Of a stretch of DNA of 16,408 nucleotides, positions 6,563-13,411 are shown piece after piece. The notes beneath the pieces were generated by a model. That model did no database searches, was not told the origin of the DNA, and was given only the letters and a program-made list of their open reading frames with translations. Location: contig JAUYDB010000038.1 in assembly GCA_030691985.1 (NCBI GenBank), positions 1-16,408 on the forward strand. Reading direction: 5' to 3'. The translations under genes were made by a program, and so were the position numbers. This stretch comes from Candidatus Omnitrophota bacterium (GTDB taxonomy: Bacteria; Omnitrophota; Gorgyraeia; 2-01-FULL-45-10). Each line of letters starts with the position of its first letter. Position 1 is the stretch's first letter.

Positions 6563-6637
6563 TAGCGTATAGCGGGTAGCGGATAGCGTTTAGTAAAACC
6601 TATTTCCTATCCGCTATACGCTAAACGCTATACGCTA
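6563..6637. repeat. Heptad-repeat hairpin, unit TAGCGNN
   Basis: The left arm (6563-6593) is four 7-bp units TAGCGNN plus TAG. The right arm (6607-6637) is the inverted counterpart of the same design. The arms match at 26 of 31 positions around a 13-nt loop. It fills the dapA/dapB gap. The last codons and TAG stop of dapA (6628-6636) lie inside the right arm. It shares its 7-bp periodic design, but not its sequence, with the hairpin at 1053-1125. It has no U-tract and is followed directly by the dapB ribosome site. Confidence 0.88.
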
Positions 6638-7527
6638 GACTTGTTGCCTGACTTTGCCACCAGCCCATACTCCCGCATCGCCTTGACAAGCTTATCCCTA
6701 TTCTCAGGCAGTATCTCACACAGAGGAAGCCGCATTTCCGGCCCACACATCTTCAAGAGCCCCATCGCCGTCTTCACCGGTATGGGATTTGTCTCTATGA
6801 ACATCGCCTTGACAAGCCCAAGCATATTGTAATGCAGGCCTTGGGCTTTTTTGATATCACCTTCCGCGAATGCCGCGCACATTGCCGCGACGTCACGCGG
6901 GATTATATTCGCCACAACCGAAATAATACCTACCCCTCCTATCGCCATTACCGGAAGCGTAAGGGCATCGTCACCCGATATCAGCAAGAACTTTTTCGGG
7001 CAAAGCTTTTTTATCCTCGACATCTGCTCGAGCGAGCCGCTCGCCTCCTTCACTCCTGCAATATTCCTGATCCCGGCAAGTCTTGCGAATGTCTCCGGCT
7101 CTATATTCACCCCCGTACGCGAGGCGATATTGTAAAGTATTATCGGGATGTCAACCGCCTCGGCTATCGCCTTAAAATGCAGATACAGCCCTTGTTGCGT
7201 AGGCCGGTTATAATACGGGCTTACCTGAAGCGACGCATCCGCGCCGGCTTCTTTCGCGTGGTTAGTGAGCATTATAGCTTCTTCGGTCGAGTTAGAGCCG
7301 GTTCCCGCTATAACCGGTATCCGCCCCTTTGCGAACCGGATCACAAGCTCTATCACCAAATCATGTTCCGCATATGAAAGGGTCGCGGACTCGCCCGTCG
7401 TGCCGCAGGGGACGAGCGCTGAGGTGCCATTCTCCACATGAAAGTCTATGAGCCTCCGTAATCCCTTTTCATCTACCTTGCCGTTTTTAAATGGCGTGAC
7501 CAGTGCGACCATCGAACCTTTAAACAT
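6628..7527 (-). CDS. dapA: 4-hydroxy-tetrahydrodipicolinate synthase (DapA)
   Basis: Condenses pyruvate with aspartate semialdehyde, the committed step of the diaminopimelate pathway. It is a 299-residue TIM barrel with all expected residues: CGTTGES at 41-47, SPYYNRPTQQG at 103-113, LYNIASRTG at 131-139 with the catalytic Tyr132, and the Schiff-base Lys160 in GVKEASG. The ATG overlaps the end of dapF by 8 nt and is preceded by GGAGGAG inside dapF, so the two are translationally coupled. The last residues (SSV) and the stop codon are encoded inside the heptad hairpin, so the original C-terminus was probably slightly different. Related N-acetylneuraminate lyases are excluded by the dap context. 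Confidence 0.97.
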   Translation of the reverse strand: MFKGSMVALVTPFKNGKVDEKGLRRLIDFHVENGTSALVPCGTTGESATLSYAEHDLVIELVIRFAKGRIPVIAGTGSNSTEEAIMLTNHAKEAGADASLQVSPYYNRPTQQGLYLHFKAIAEAVDIPIILYNIASRTGVNIEPETFARLAGIRNIAGVKEASGSLEQMSRIKKLCPKKFLLISGDDALTLPVMAIGGVGIISVVANIIPRDVAAMCAAFAEGDIKKAQGLHYNMLGLVKAMFIETNPIPVKTAMGLLKMCGPEMRLPLCEILPENRDKLVKAMREYGLVAKSGNKSSV

Positions 7528-8365
7528 ACATTATCACTCCTCCATATACGATCTTTGAGCGCCCTTCCAGATAAACGTTCCTGAAGTTTCCTTCGGCCAT
7601 TTCAAAATATATCTTTAGATTCTCTCCTCCCCGGGTCTCGACCGTTATTGGAGAAATCATCTTCTCCGCCTCCGCCGATATTATCGCGCTCGCCACGGCG
7701 CCGGTGCCGCAGGCAAGCGTCTCATCCTCAACGCCGCGCTCATAAGTCCTTATCCTTATCCTGTTCCTGCCAACGATCTTTACAAAATCCGCGTTAGTCC
7801 CTTCGGGCGCGAATTCTCCGTGATTACGGACGTGTGAGCCGAGGTTCTTAACGTCGATATTATCAAGATCGTCGGTAAAATGTATCACGTGGGGAACGCC
7901 TGTATTTACGAAGTTGAGTTTATACGGGCACTTGTCTATCATGAGGCAGAAATTCCACTTTATATCCTTGGGGTCAGTAAGCCTGACCCTTACAATCTCG
8001 CCCTTTACAACGGCATTCACAATCCCTGCGGCGGTATCGATCGTCATCTCCGGTTTCGCCATTCTTTTTTCAACGGCGTAAAGCGCCGCGCAACGCGATC
8101 CGTTCCCGCACATCCCCGCCTCGCTGCCGTCCGGATTGAATATGCGCATTTTAAAGTCCGCTCGTTTCGACCTCTCCAGAATAAGCAGCCCGTCTGCGCC
8201 GATCGCGCGTTTTCTCTCGCATAACTTTCTGGCAAGCGCCGATAAACCCTTGACGGCGCCTGACCTATTATCGATTATAATAAAGTCGTTTCCTGTTGCG
8301 ACCGCTTTGGCAAACTCAAGTCTTTTACCTGCAGCCTTAAGGCCTTGCGACATCGTTGCCGTCAC
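7520..8365 (-). CDS. dapF: Diaminopimelate epimerase (DapF)
   Basis: Interconverts LL- and meso-diaminopimelate; the meso form is used by LysA and usually in peptidoglycan. The protein has 281 residues if GTG at 8365 is used. Both catalytic cysteines are present: Cys86 in MCGNGSRC and Cys218 in LACGTGA. FVNTGVPH and EFAPEGTNADFV are also family motifs. The GTG overlaps the lysA stop (GTGA) and has AAAGGTG 5 nt upstream. ATG at 8353 is a possible later start with a weaker site. Either start leaves an N-terminal extension of about 10-15 residues before LEFAKAVATGNDF, where most family members begin almost directly. The usual KMHGLGNDF is here KAVATGNDF, a mild divergence. It overlaps dapA downstream. 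Confidence 0.95.
   Translation of the reverse strand: MTATMSQGLKAAGKRLEFAKAVATGNDFIIIDNRSGAVKGLSALARKLCERKRAIGADGLLILERSKRADFKMRIFNPDGSEAGMCGNGSRCAALYAVEKRMAKPEMTIDTAAGIVNAVVKGEIVRVRLTDPKDIKWNFCLMIDKCPYKLNFVNTGVPHVIHFTDDLDNIDVKNLGSHVRNHGEFAPEGTNADFVKIVGRNRIRIRTYERGVEDETLACGTGAVASAIISAEAEKMISPITVETRGGENLKIYFEMAEGNFRNVYLEGRSKIVYGGVIMYV
7537..7543 (-). promoter_or_regulatory. Shine-Dalgarno site of dapA inside dapF
   Basis: GGAGGAG on the minus strand, 9 nt before the dapA ATG and within the last codons of dapF. It supports the ATG at 7527 and a coupled dapF-dapA pair. Confidence 0.75.
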
Positions 8366-9618
8366 TTCAACACCTTTGGTATCGTTTCGCCGCGCACTAA
8401 ATCTCCGTACCGCTCATGCCTCCTGACCACATAAAATTTATTGCCGATGACCATAACCTCTGATGGCCGCGGCCTTGAATTATAGTTGCTCGACATCGTA
8501 AAACCGTATGCGCCCGCGCCCATAACCGCCACAAGATCGCCATGTACCAGGCGCGGCAAGAATCTGTCCTTGCCGAGAAAATCGCCGCTCTCGCATATCG
8601 GGCCTACGACCTCTATCTTTTCGGCCGTCTCCGAGCTATTCCTGGGCACCTTCACAGGCACTATCTTGTGGTATGCCTCGTAAAGACTCGGCCTTATCAG
8701 CTCGCTCATTCCGCTATCCACGATTATAAACTTCTTTCTCGGCGTTATCTTCGTATATATGACCTTTGTAATTAACACGCCGCTGTTGCCGGAGATGAAC
8801 CTGCCCGGTTCCAGTATAAGCTTCAATCCTGATCTCTTAAGAAGCGGCAGGATCTTCCTGGCAAAGCTCTTGGCGGTCTGCGGATTCTCTATGGAATATA
8901 CTATGCCGAGGCCGCCGCCTATATTGAAATAGCTGATTTTGATATTACATTCCTTCAGAAACACAAGCACCTTCTTGATGGCCTTTTCAAAAGGCGACGC
9001 ATCCAGAATCTGAGAGCCTATATGTATGTGAACACCCCCTATATTCACGTTGGGGTATTTCCATCCGGTATTAAATATTTTGTGCACAGTCTCAAAATCA
9101 AGGCCAAACTTAGTTTCACCCTTTCCTGTCGCGATATAGGCGTGCGTCCTTGGTATGACATCGGGATTGATCCTTATGGCGGCATTGACCTTCTTCTTAA
9201 GACGGAACGCGGCATTCTGGATCTCTTCCAGCTCTTCCTCGGATTCCACGTTAAAAAATAATATGCCGAACCGTATGGCGTCCTCTATCTCGTCACGCCT
9301 CTTACCCACACCGGCATATACTATTCTTTTCGGATCGCATCCCGCAAGGCGCGCCCTGTAGAGTTCGCCGCCCGATACGATGTCGAGCCCGGCGCCGTTC
9401 CTGATAAGGGCCCTCAGGACCGCAAGGTTCGAGTTCGATTTCACCGAAAAACATATAAGCGGCCTTATCGTTCTGAACGCGTTCTTTATCTTCCTGTAAT
9501 GGTCTATGAGCGTCTTGTAGCTATAGAGATAGAAGGGGGTCCTGACCCTCTTTGCGATTTCAGCTATTTTTATATCCTCGCAGTATAGCTCGTTATTCTT
9601 AAACGCGAATTCGTGCAT
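8362..9618 (-). CDS. lysA: Diaminopimelate decarboxylase (LysA)
   Basis: Decarboxylates meso-diaminopimelate to L-lysine, the last step of the pathway. It is a PLP enzyme of fold type III (alanine racemase barrel), 418 residues from ATG 9618. Visible motifs are the PLP lysine Lys60 in FSVKSNSN, VSGGELYRA, GVHIHIGSQI, FNIGGGLG, ILEPGRF and CESGDFLGKDR, with GAYGFTMSSNYNSRPRP near the end. The frame stays open to about 9666, but those extra codons run into repeat element copy 4 and do not resemble the family. MHEFAFKNNELYCEDI is the natural N-terminus, with a GGAACGGAG region upstream. Its stop overlaps the dapF start. It heads the lysine block and is separated from argH by the element. Confidence 0.96.
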   Translation of the reverse strand: MHEFAFKNNELYCEDIKIAEIAKRVRTPFYLYSYKTLIDHYRKIKNAFRTIRPLICFSVKSNSNLAVLRALIRNGAGLDIVSGGELYRARLAGCDPKRIVYAGVGKRRDEIEDAIRFGILFFNVESEEELEEIQNAAFRLKKKVNAAIRINPDVIPRTHAYIATGKGETKFGLDFETVHKIFNTGWKYPNVNIGGVHIHIGSQILDASPFEKAIKKVLVFLKECNIKISYFNIGGGLGIVYSIENPQTAKSFARKILPLLKRSGLKLILEPGRFISGNSGVLITKVIYTKITPRKKFIIVDSGMSELIRPSLYEAYHKIVPVKVPRNSSETAEKIEVVGPICESGDFLGKDRFLPRLVHGDLVAVMGAGAYGFTMSSNYNSRPRPSEVMVIGNKFYVVRRHERYGDLVRGETIPKVLK

Positions 9619-9628
9619 ACGCTCCGTT

Positions 9629-9859
9629 CCAATTTTCGCAAGCCCTCTACGACATCGAATGGCCATGTGGCCAGGGGGCTTCGCCTAATTTTGTTATCGA
9701 GGAATGTGTCCTTTTAGTTTAGTTATCTTAAGCTTTACTACAGCTGTGGATATAACGGTCATAAGAGTTTTGGGGTGGCGCATGGTAAACAAAATTTATA
9801 CGGCTCAACCCCCTGGCCACATGGCCATTCGAAAACTATATTACATCTACGAAAATTTC
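9629..9859. repeat. Intergenic palindromic element, copy 4 (subfamily B)
   Basis: A 231-bp element filling nearly all of the argH/lysA gap. A perfect 24-bp inverted repeat lies at 9655-9678 and 9809-9832 (it contains GGCCATGTGGCC). Shorter, less perfect arms extend outward to AATTTTCG / CGAAAATT (9631-9638, 9850-9857). The core 9679-9808 is exactly 130 bp and begins CTTCGCCTAATTTTG. Compared with copy 3, the arm differs at the same positions on both sides (ATGT here, TTAT there), so pairing is kept. The left end lies about 10 bp upstream of the lysA ATG, so lysA is translated from a message carrying this structure unless a promoter lies inside it. There is no coding potential and no lysine riboswitch-like architecture. 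Confidence 0.9.
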
Positions 9860-9876
9860 CATTTCGCTCAACCGAT

Positions 9877-11229
9877 CTATCTCCTGACCGACTTCCTGGA
9901 TTCCACCGAGACCCTCGGATTGAACAGTTTGATCACGTCTTTCCGCACCAGCTTGTCTGAAAATTTCTTCAGTTCACTGTCCATCATCGTCTTTATCAGG
10001 ATTGAATTGTCAACAGAATATTTGACGAGCTTCCCTATGATAGTGTGGGCTGTCTTAAACGGCGCCCCTTTATCGACCAGATGATAGACAAGATCCGTCG
10101 CGTACAGCGATTCGTCGTCCAGCGCCTCCTCGAGATTGGCCTTGTTGAACTTAATAGTCTTGACTAATCTATTCAATATATTAATCTCGATCAACGCTAT
10201 TTCCAATGAATTGAACAACGGTTCTTTATCAAGCTGCATATCCCGGTTGTACGCAAGCGGGAGGCCTTTCATCATGGTGAGAACGCTCACCAGGTTGCCG
10301 CACATCCTGCCTGCGTATCCTCTTACAATTTCGAGCGTATCCGCGTTCTTCTTCTGCGGCATAAGGCTTGAGCCCGTGCAGAATGCGTCATCTATTTCTA
10401 CGAACCCGAATTCTTTGGTCGACCAGATGATCATATCTTCGGAAAATCTCGACAGGTGCATCCCGAGTATTGACAACGCGCTTAAGATATCTATGACGAA
10501 ATCCCTGTCGCTTACCGCATCGAGGGAATTCCTGGCCGGCTGTATCTCAAACTGACCGGTAATCTTCTTCATCTCTCTGCATCCGGAAGCTTTGACTATA
10601 TAAGAGGCCGCGCCTATAGGCGTCCCTGCCATGGCACCGGCGCCCATGGTTAGCTTGATACCGCCCGCTATGGCCCACAGCCTGTCATAATCCCTCTTAA
10701 GCATCTCGCTGTACGATGCGAGGTAGTCGGCAAGATAAACCGGTTGGGCATGCTGCATATGCGTGAAACCGGGGATTATAAGGCCGCCGTTCTTTTCGGC
10801 CAGCTGGCCGAGCGCCATTTCAAGCTCGGAGATATACGCCGTCAATTTCAAAAGCTCTGTCTTTGAGTATAATTTCGTCGCGAAGACAACCTGGTCGTTT
10901 CTCGATCTTGCCGTATGCAGCTTAAGCGCCAGGCCGCCTATTCTCTTATAAAGCTTATTCTGGATATCGGTATGTATGTCTTCGGAAGAGTCGTCCGGCT
11001 TAAATTTTCCGTCAATGACCTGCGCATGTAAATACTTCAAGCCGTTATGCAATCTTGCCGCTTCACCCGCTGTCAGATAGCCCGCCTTCCTCAGTATTTC
11101 AACATGAACCATAGAGCCAACAAGGTCGTAAGCGGCAAGCTTAAAGTCATAGTGTATGGATTTGGTAAACTCCTCCACCAAGGGGTCTGTCTTTTTATCG
11201 AATCTGCCCCCCCAAAGTTTATTAGCCAT
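9877..11229 (-). CDS. argH: Argininosuccinate lyase
   Basis: Splits argininosuccinate into arginine and fumarate, the last arginine step. It has 450 residues and belongs to the fumarase/aspartase superfamily. Diagnostic segments are the N-terminus MANKLWGGRF, HTARSRNDQV at 105-114, THMQHAQP at 156-163 and the signature GSSLMPQKKN at 286-295 with the catalytic serine loop. The ATG at 11229 follows the argG stop after a single base and uses an AAGGGG site inside argG. The open frame extends upstream to 11346, but that part overlaps argG and carries its tandem repeat, so it is not coding for ArgH. Palindromic element copy 4 follows 17 bases after the stop codon. Confidence 0.97.
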   Translation of the reverse strand: MANKLWGGRFDKKTDPLVEEFTKSIHYDFKLAAYDLVGSMVHVEILRKAGYLTAGEAARLHNGLKYLHAQVIDGKFKPDDSSEDIHTDIQNKLYKRIGGLALKLHTARSRNDQVVFATKLYSKTELLKLTAYISELEMALGQLAEKNGGLIIPGFTHMQHAQPVYLADYLASYSEMLKRDYDRLWAIAGGIKLTMGAGAMAGTPIGAASYIVKASGCREMKKITGQFEIQPARNSLDAVSDRDFVIDILSALSILGMHLSRFSEDMIIWSTKEFGFVEIDDAFCTGSSLMPQKKNADTLEIVRGYAGRMCGNLVSVLTMMKGLPLAYNRDMQLDKEPLFNSLEIALIEINILNRLVKTIKFNKANLEEALDDESLYATDLVYHLVDKGAPFKTAHTIIGKLVKYSVDNSILIKTMMDSELKKFSDKLVRKDVIKLFNPRVSVESRKSVRR

Positions 11230-11230
11230 T

Positions 11231-12442
11231 TTATACAACCCCTTCTTGTCCCTTATACAATCCCTTATACAATCCCTTATACGGCAATCCCCATATCTCG
11301 ATGAAACCCTTGGCGAGCGAATGGTCAAAGATGTCGCCCTTCTCATATGTCGCGAGCTCTTTCTTATAAAGCGAGTTTGGAGATTTTCTGCCGACTACCA
11401 CGCAATTACCCTTGTGCAGCTTCAGCCTCACGACGCCTGATACGCGCTTCTGGGTATCGTCGATGAATCTGTCGAGCGCCTCTTTCAGCGGCGTGTACCA
11501 TAGCCCATAATAGATAAGCTCCGCGTATTTGGCCGCCACGAGATCCTTGAAATGAAGCGTCTCCCTGTCGAGGACAAGGCTCTCCAGGGCCTTATGGGCG
11601 ATATAAAGCGGCCACCCTGCCGGCGCTTCGTAGATCTCTCTCGATTTTATTCCGACGAGCCGATTTTCAATCATGTCGCTTCTCCCGACCCCGGCGTCAC
11701 CGGCTATTTTAGCAAGCTTCGATATCAGGCTTACACAGCCGGCGGCGCGGCCGTTCAACCCAACGGGGATACCGCTCTTAAACTCCACCTCCGCATAGGA
11801 GGCCTGCGCCTTTGCCTTATCTATCCCTTTAGTAAGTTGATATATTTCTTCGTCAGGCTCGTAATAAGGGTCTTCCAGCTTCCCGCTTTCAATCGATACC
11901 CCCCAAAGATTAACGTCGATCGAGTACGGCTTCTTCTTTGTTGTATCGACGGGGATATTATTTTTCTTCGCGTACTCCATTTCTTCGCTTCTGGTCTTAA
12001 GCTCCCACTCTCTCGCGGGAGCCAGTATCTGCAGGTTCGGGTTTAATGCCCTTATCGTAACCTCAAATCTGACCTGGTCATTGCCCTTGCCTGTGCAGCC
12101 GTGCGCCACAAAAGCGGCATTTTCGCGCCTGGCCGTCTTCACAAGGCCTTTCGCTATTATCGGCCTTGAAAGGGCTGTGGCGAGAAGGTATCCGCTTTCA
12201 TAAATCGCGTTTGCCTTTAGTGATTTAAACACAAAGTCTTTTACAAATTCGTTCTTCAGGTCTTCTACAATAACTTTCGCGGCACCGGTCTTGATAGCCC
12301 TCTTCTTATACGTGTCGAAGTCCGCCTCCTGGCCAAGGTCAGCCATATACGCGATAACCTCATAACCTTTTTTTGACAGCCACTTTATGATGACCGATGT
12401 GTCCAGCCCGCCGGAATATGCAAGGACTGCTTTCTTATTCAT
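11231..12442 (-). CDS. argG: Argininosuccinate synthase
   Basis: Joins citrulline and aspartate with ATP to form argininosuccinate. It has 403 residues, like the Bacillus-type enzymes. The ATP pyrophosphatase loop AYSGGLDTS is at 8-16. AHGCTGKGNDQVRFE, the PYSIDVNLWG segment and GRSDMIENRLVGIKSREIYE follow. ATG 12442 is preferred over GTG 12454 because GAGGGG lies just upstream and the protein then starts at the usual MNKKAVLAYSGG. The C-terminus is unusual: after the conserved GFIEIWGLP comes YKGLYKGLYKGQEGVV, coded by a 12-bp tandem repeat. The gene lies 8 nt after the argF stop and 1 nt before the argH ATG. Confidence 0.97.
   Translation of the reverse strand: MNKKAVLAYSGGLDTSVIIKWLSKKGYEVIAYMADLGQEADFDTYKKRAIKTGAAKVIVEDLKNEFVKDFVFKSLKANAIYESGYLLATALSRPIIAKGLVKTARRENAAFVAHGCTGKGNDQVRFEVTIRALNPNLQILAPAREWELKTRSEEMEYAKKNNIPVDTTKKKPYSIDVNLWGVSIESGKLEDPYYEPDEEIYQLTKGIDKAKAQASYAEVEFKSGIPVGLNGRAAGCVSLISKLAKIAGDAGVGRSDMIENRLVGIKSREIYEAPAGWPLYIAHKALESLVLDRETLHFKDLVAAKYAELIYYGLWYTPLKEALDRFIDDTQKRVSGVVRLKLHKGNCVVVGRKSPNSLYKKELATYEKGDIFDHSLAKGFIEIWGLPYKGLYKGLYKGQEGVV
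11250..11282 (-). repeat. 12-bp tandem repeat at the 3' end of argG
   Basis: About 2.75 exact copies of CCCTTATACAAT (plus-strand reading), with a degenerate copy further left at 11231-11245. The period is in frame and codes for repeated YKGL at the ArgG C-terminus. It lies immediately before the argH ribosome site, so changes in copy number would alter both the ArgG tail and the junction without shifting the frame. Confidence 0.85.
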
Positions 12443-12450
12443 CGCTCCCC

Positions 12451-13365
12451 TCACTTTAAAAGTTTTAATAATACCGCTTTTTCAACATGCATCCTGTTTT
12501 CGGCCTGATCGTAGACGATGGAATCTTTAGAATCTATGACCGAGCCTGTTATCTCTTCGCCTCTGTGCGCGGGAAGGCAATGCATGATAAGACAGCCTCC
12601 CCGAGTCACCTTCATAAGGCCGCCGTTTATCTGAAAATCTCTAAATTGTTTCTTCCTCTTTTCGGCCTCCTTCTCCTGGCCCATGCTCACCCATACGTCC
12701 GTATAGATTATATCCGCATCCATGGCCGCTTTCTTCGGAGAATTGGATAACTCTAATTTCGACCCTGAGGCCTTCGCGAATGATTTTGCCAATCTCACAA
12801 TATCTTTCGCCGGCTCATAACCTTTGGGCGTGGCGATCTTCATGTCCAGGCCTACTTTGGCGGCCGCGCACATGAGCGAATTCAGGACGTTATTGCCATC
12901 GCCTACATATGAAAGAGTAACGCCCTTGAAGGTCCCGAGCTTTTCCTTTACGGTGAATATATCGCTCATCGCCTGGCACGGATGGGCGTAGTCGCTCAAC
13001 CCGTTAATAACGGGTATTGTCGCGTATCCGGCAAGCTCTTCCATGTCGGCGTGCTCTTTAGTTCTTGCCACAATGCCGTCAAGGTAACGCGAAAGGACGC
13101 ACGCCACATCCTTGACGGACTCCCTTACACCCATATCTATCTCGCCGGGGCCAAGGTACATCGCGTGCCCGCCAAGCTGTTCCATGCCTATCTCGAAAGA
13201 AACCCTGGTCCTGTTTGACGGCTTCTGGAATATCAGGCCTATGGACTTGCCTCTTAAGCGACCGGAATACGCGGCCCTGTCCTGTTTGACCTTCTTCGCA
13301 AGGTCGAGTATTTCCAGGATATCGCCCGCGTCAAGATCTTTTATCGTTATAATATCTTTCTTCAT
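12451..13365 (-). CDS. argF: Ornithine carbamoyltransferase
   Basis: Transfers the carbamoyl group from carbamoyl phosphate to ornithine, giving citrulline. It has 304 residues. The carbamoyl-phosphate loop SNRTR is at 50-54 and HPCQ at 128-131. DVWVSMGQE at 223-231 and HCLP at 262-265 mark ornithine rather than aspartate specificity. The ATG at 13365 is embedded in a short dispersed palindromic repeat that also carries the only plausible Shine-Dalgarno sequence. The stop is 8 nt before the argG ATG. An N-acetylornithine or putrescine carbamoyltransferase is less likely, because the neighbouring ArgJ already releases free ornithine. Confidence 0.96.
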   Translation of the reverse strand: MKKDIITIKDLDAGDILEILDLAKKVKQDRAAYSGRLRGKSIGLIFQKPSNRTRVSFEIGMEQLGGHAMYLGPGEIDMGVRESVKDVACVLSRYLDGIVARTKEHADMEELAGYATIPVINGLSDYAHPCQAMSDIFTVKEKLGTFKGVTLSYVGDGNNVLNSLMCAAAKVGLDMKIATPKGYEPAKDIVRLAKSFAKASGSKLELSNSPKKAAMDADIIYTDVWVSMGQEKEAEKRKKQFRDFQINGGLMKVTRGGCLIMHCLPAHRGEEITGSVIDSKDSIVYDQAENRMHVEKAVLLKLLK

Positions 13366-13409
13366 GGTTCGACTCCGCTCACCATGACCCTGAGTTTATC
13401 GAAGGGTCA
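13363..13409. repeat. Short dispersed palindromic (REP-like) repeat at the argF start
   Basis: Two nested inverted repeats: CATGGT/ACCATG (13363-13368, 13381-13386) and TGACCCT/AGGGTCA (13385-13391, 13403-13409). The segment contains TTCGACTCCGCTCACC, which I recognise as resembling the TTCGACTCCGCTCA-type repeats scattered through many environmental bacterial genomes. It fills the whole argD/argF gap and includes the argF start codon. Confidence 0.75.
13373..13376 (-). promoter_or_regulatory. Shine-Dalgarno site of argF, supplied by the repeat
   Basis: GGAG on the minus strand, 7 nt before the argF ATG. It falls inside the dispersed repeat, so the repeat rather than ancestral operon sequence now provides the ribosome binding site. 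Confidence 0.6.
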
Positions 13410-13411
13410 CC

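Noticed and set aside
9619..9666. Longer LysA N-terminus starting near 9666
   Set aside because: These codons overlap element copy 4, lack similarity to the family, and the ATG at 9618 gives the usual N-terminus.
9619..9876. Possible lysine riboswitch or T-box leader ahead of lysA
   Set aside because: The whole segment is explained by palindromic element copy 4, whose relatives also lie before non-lysine genes such as panC. No lysine riboswitch core or T-box motif is visible.
11230..11346. Longer ArgH N-terminus overlapping argG
   Set aside because: The extra residues come from the argG tandem repeat read in another frame; MANKLWGGRF is the conserved family start.
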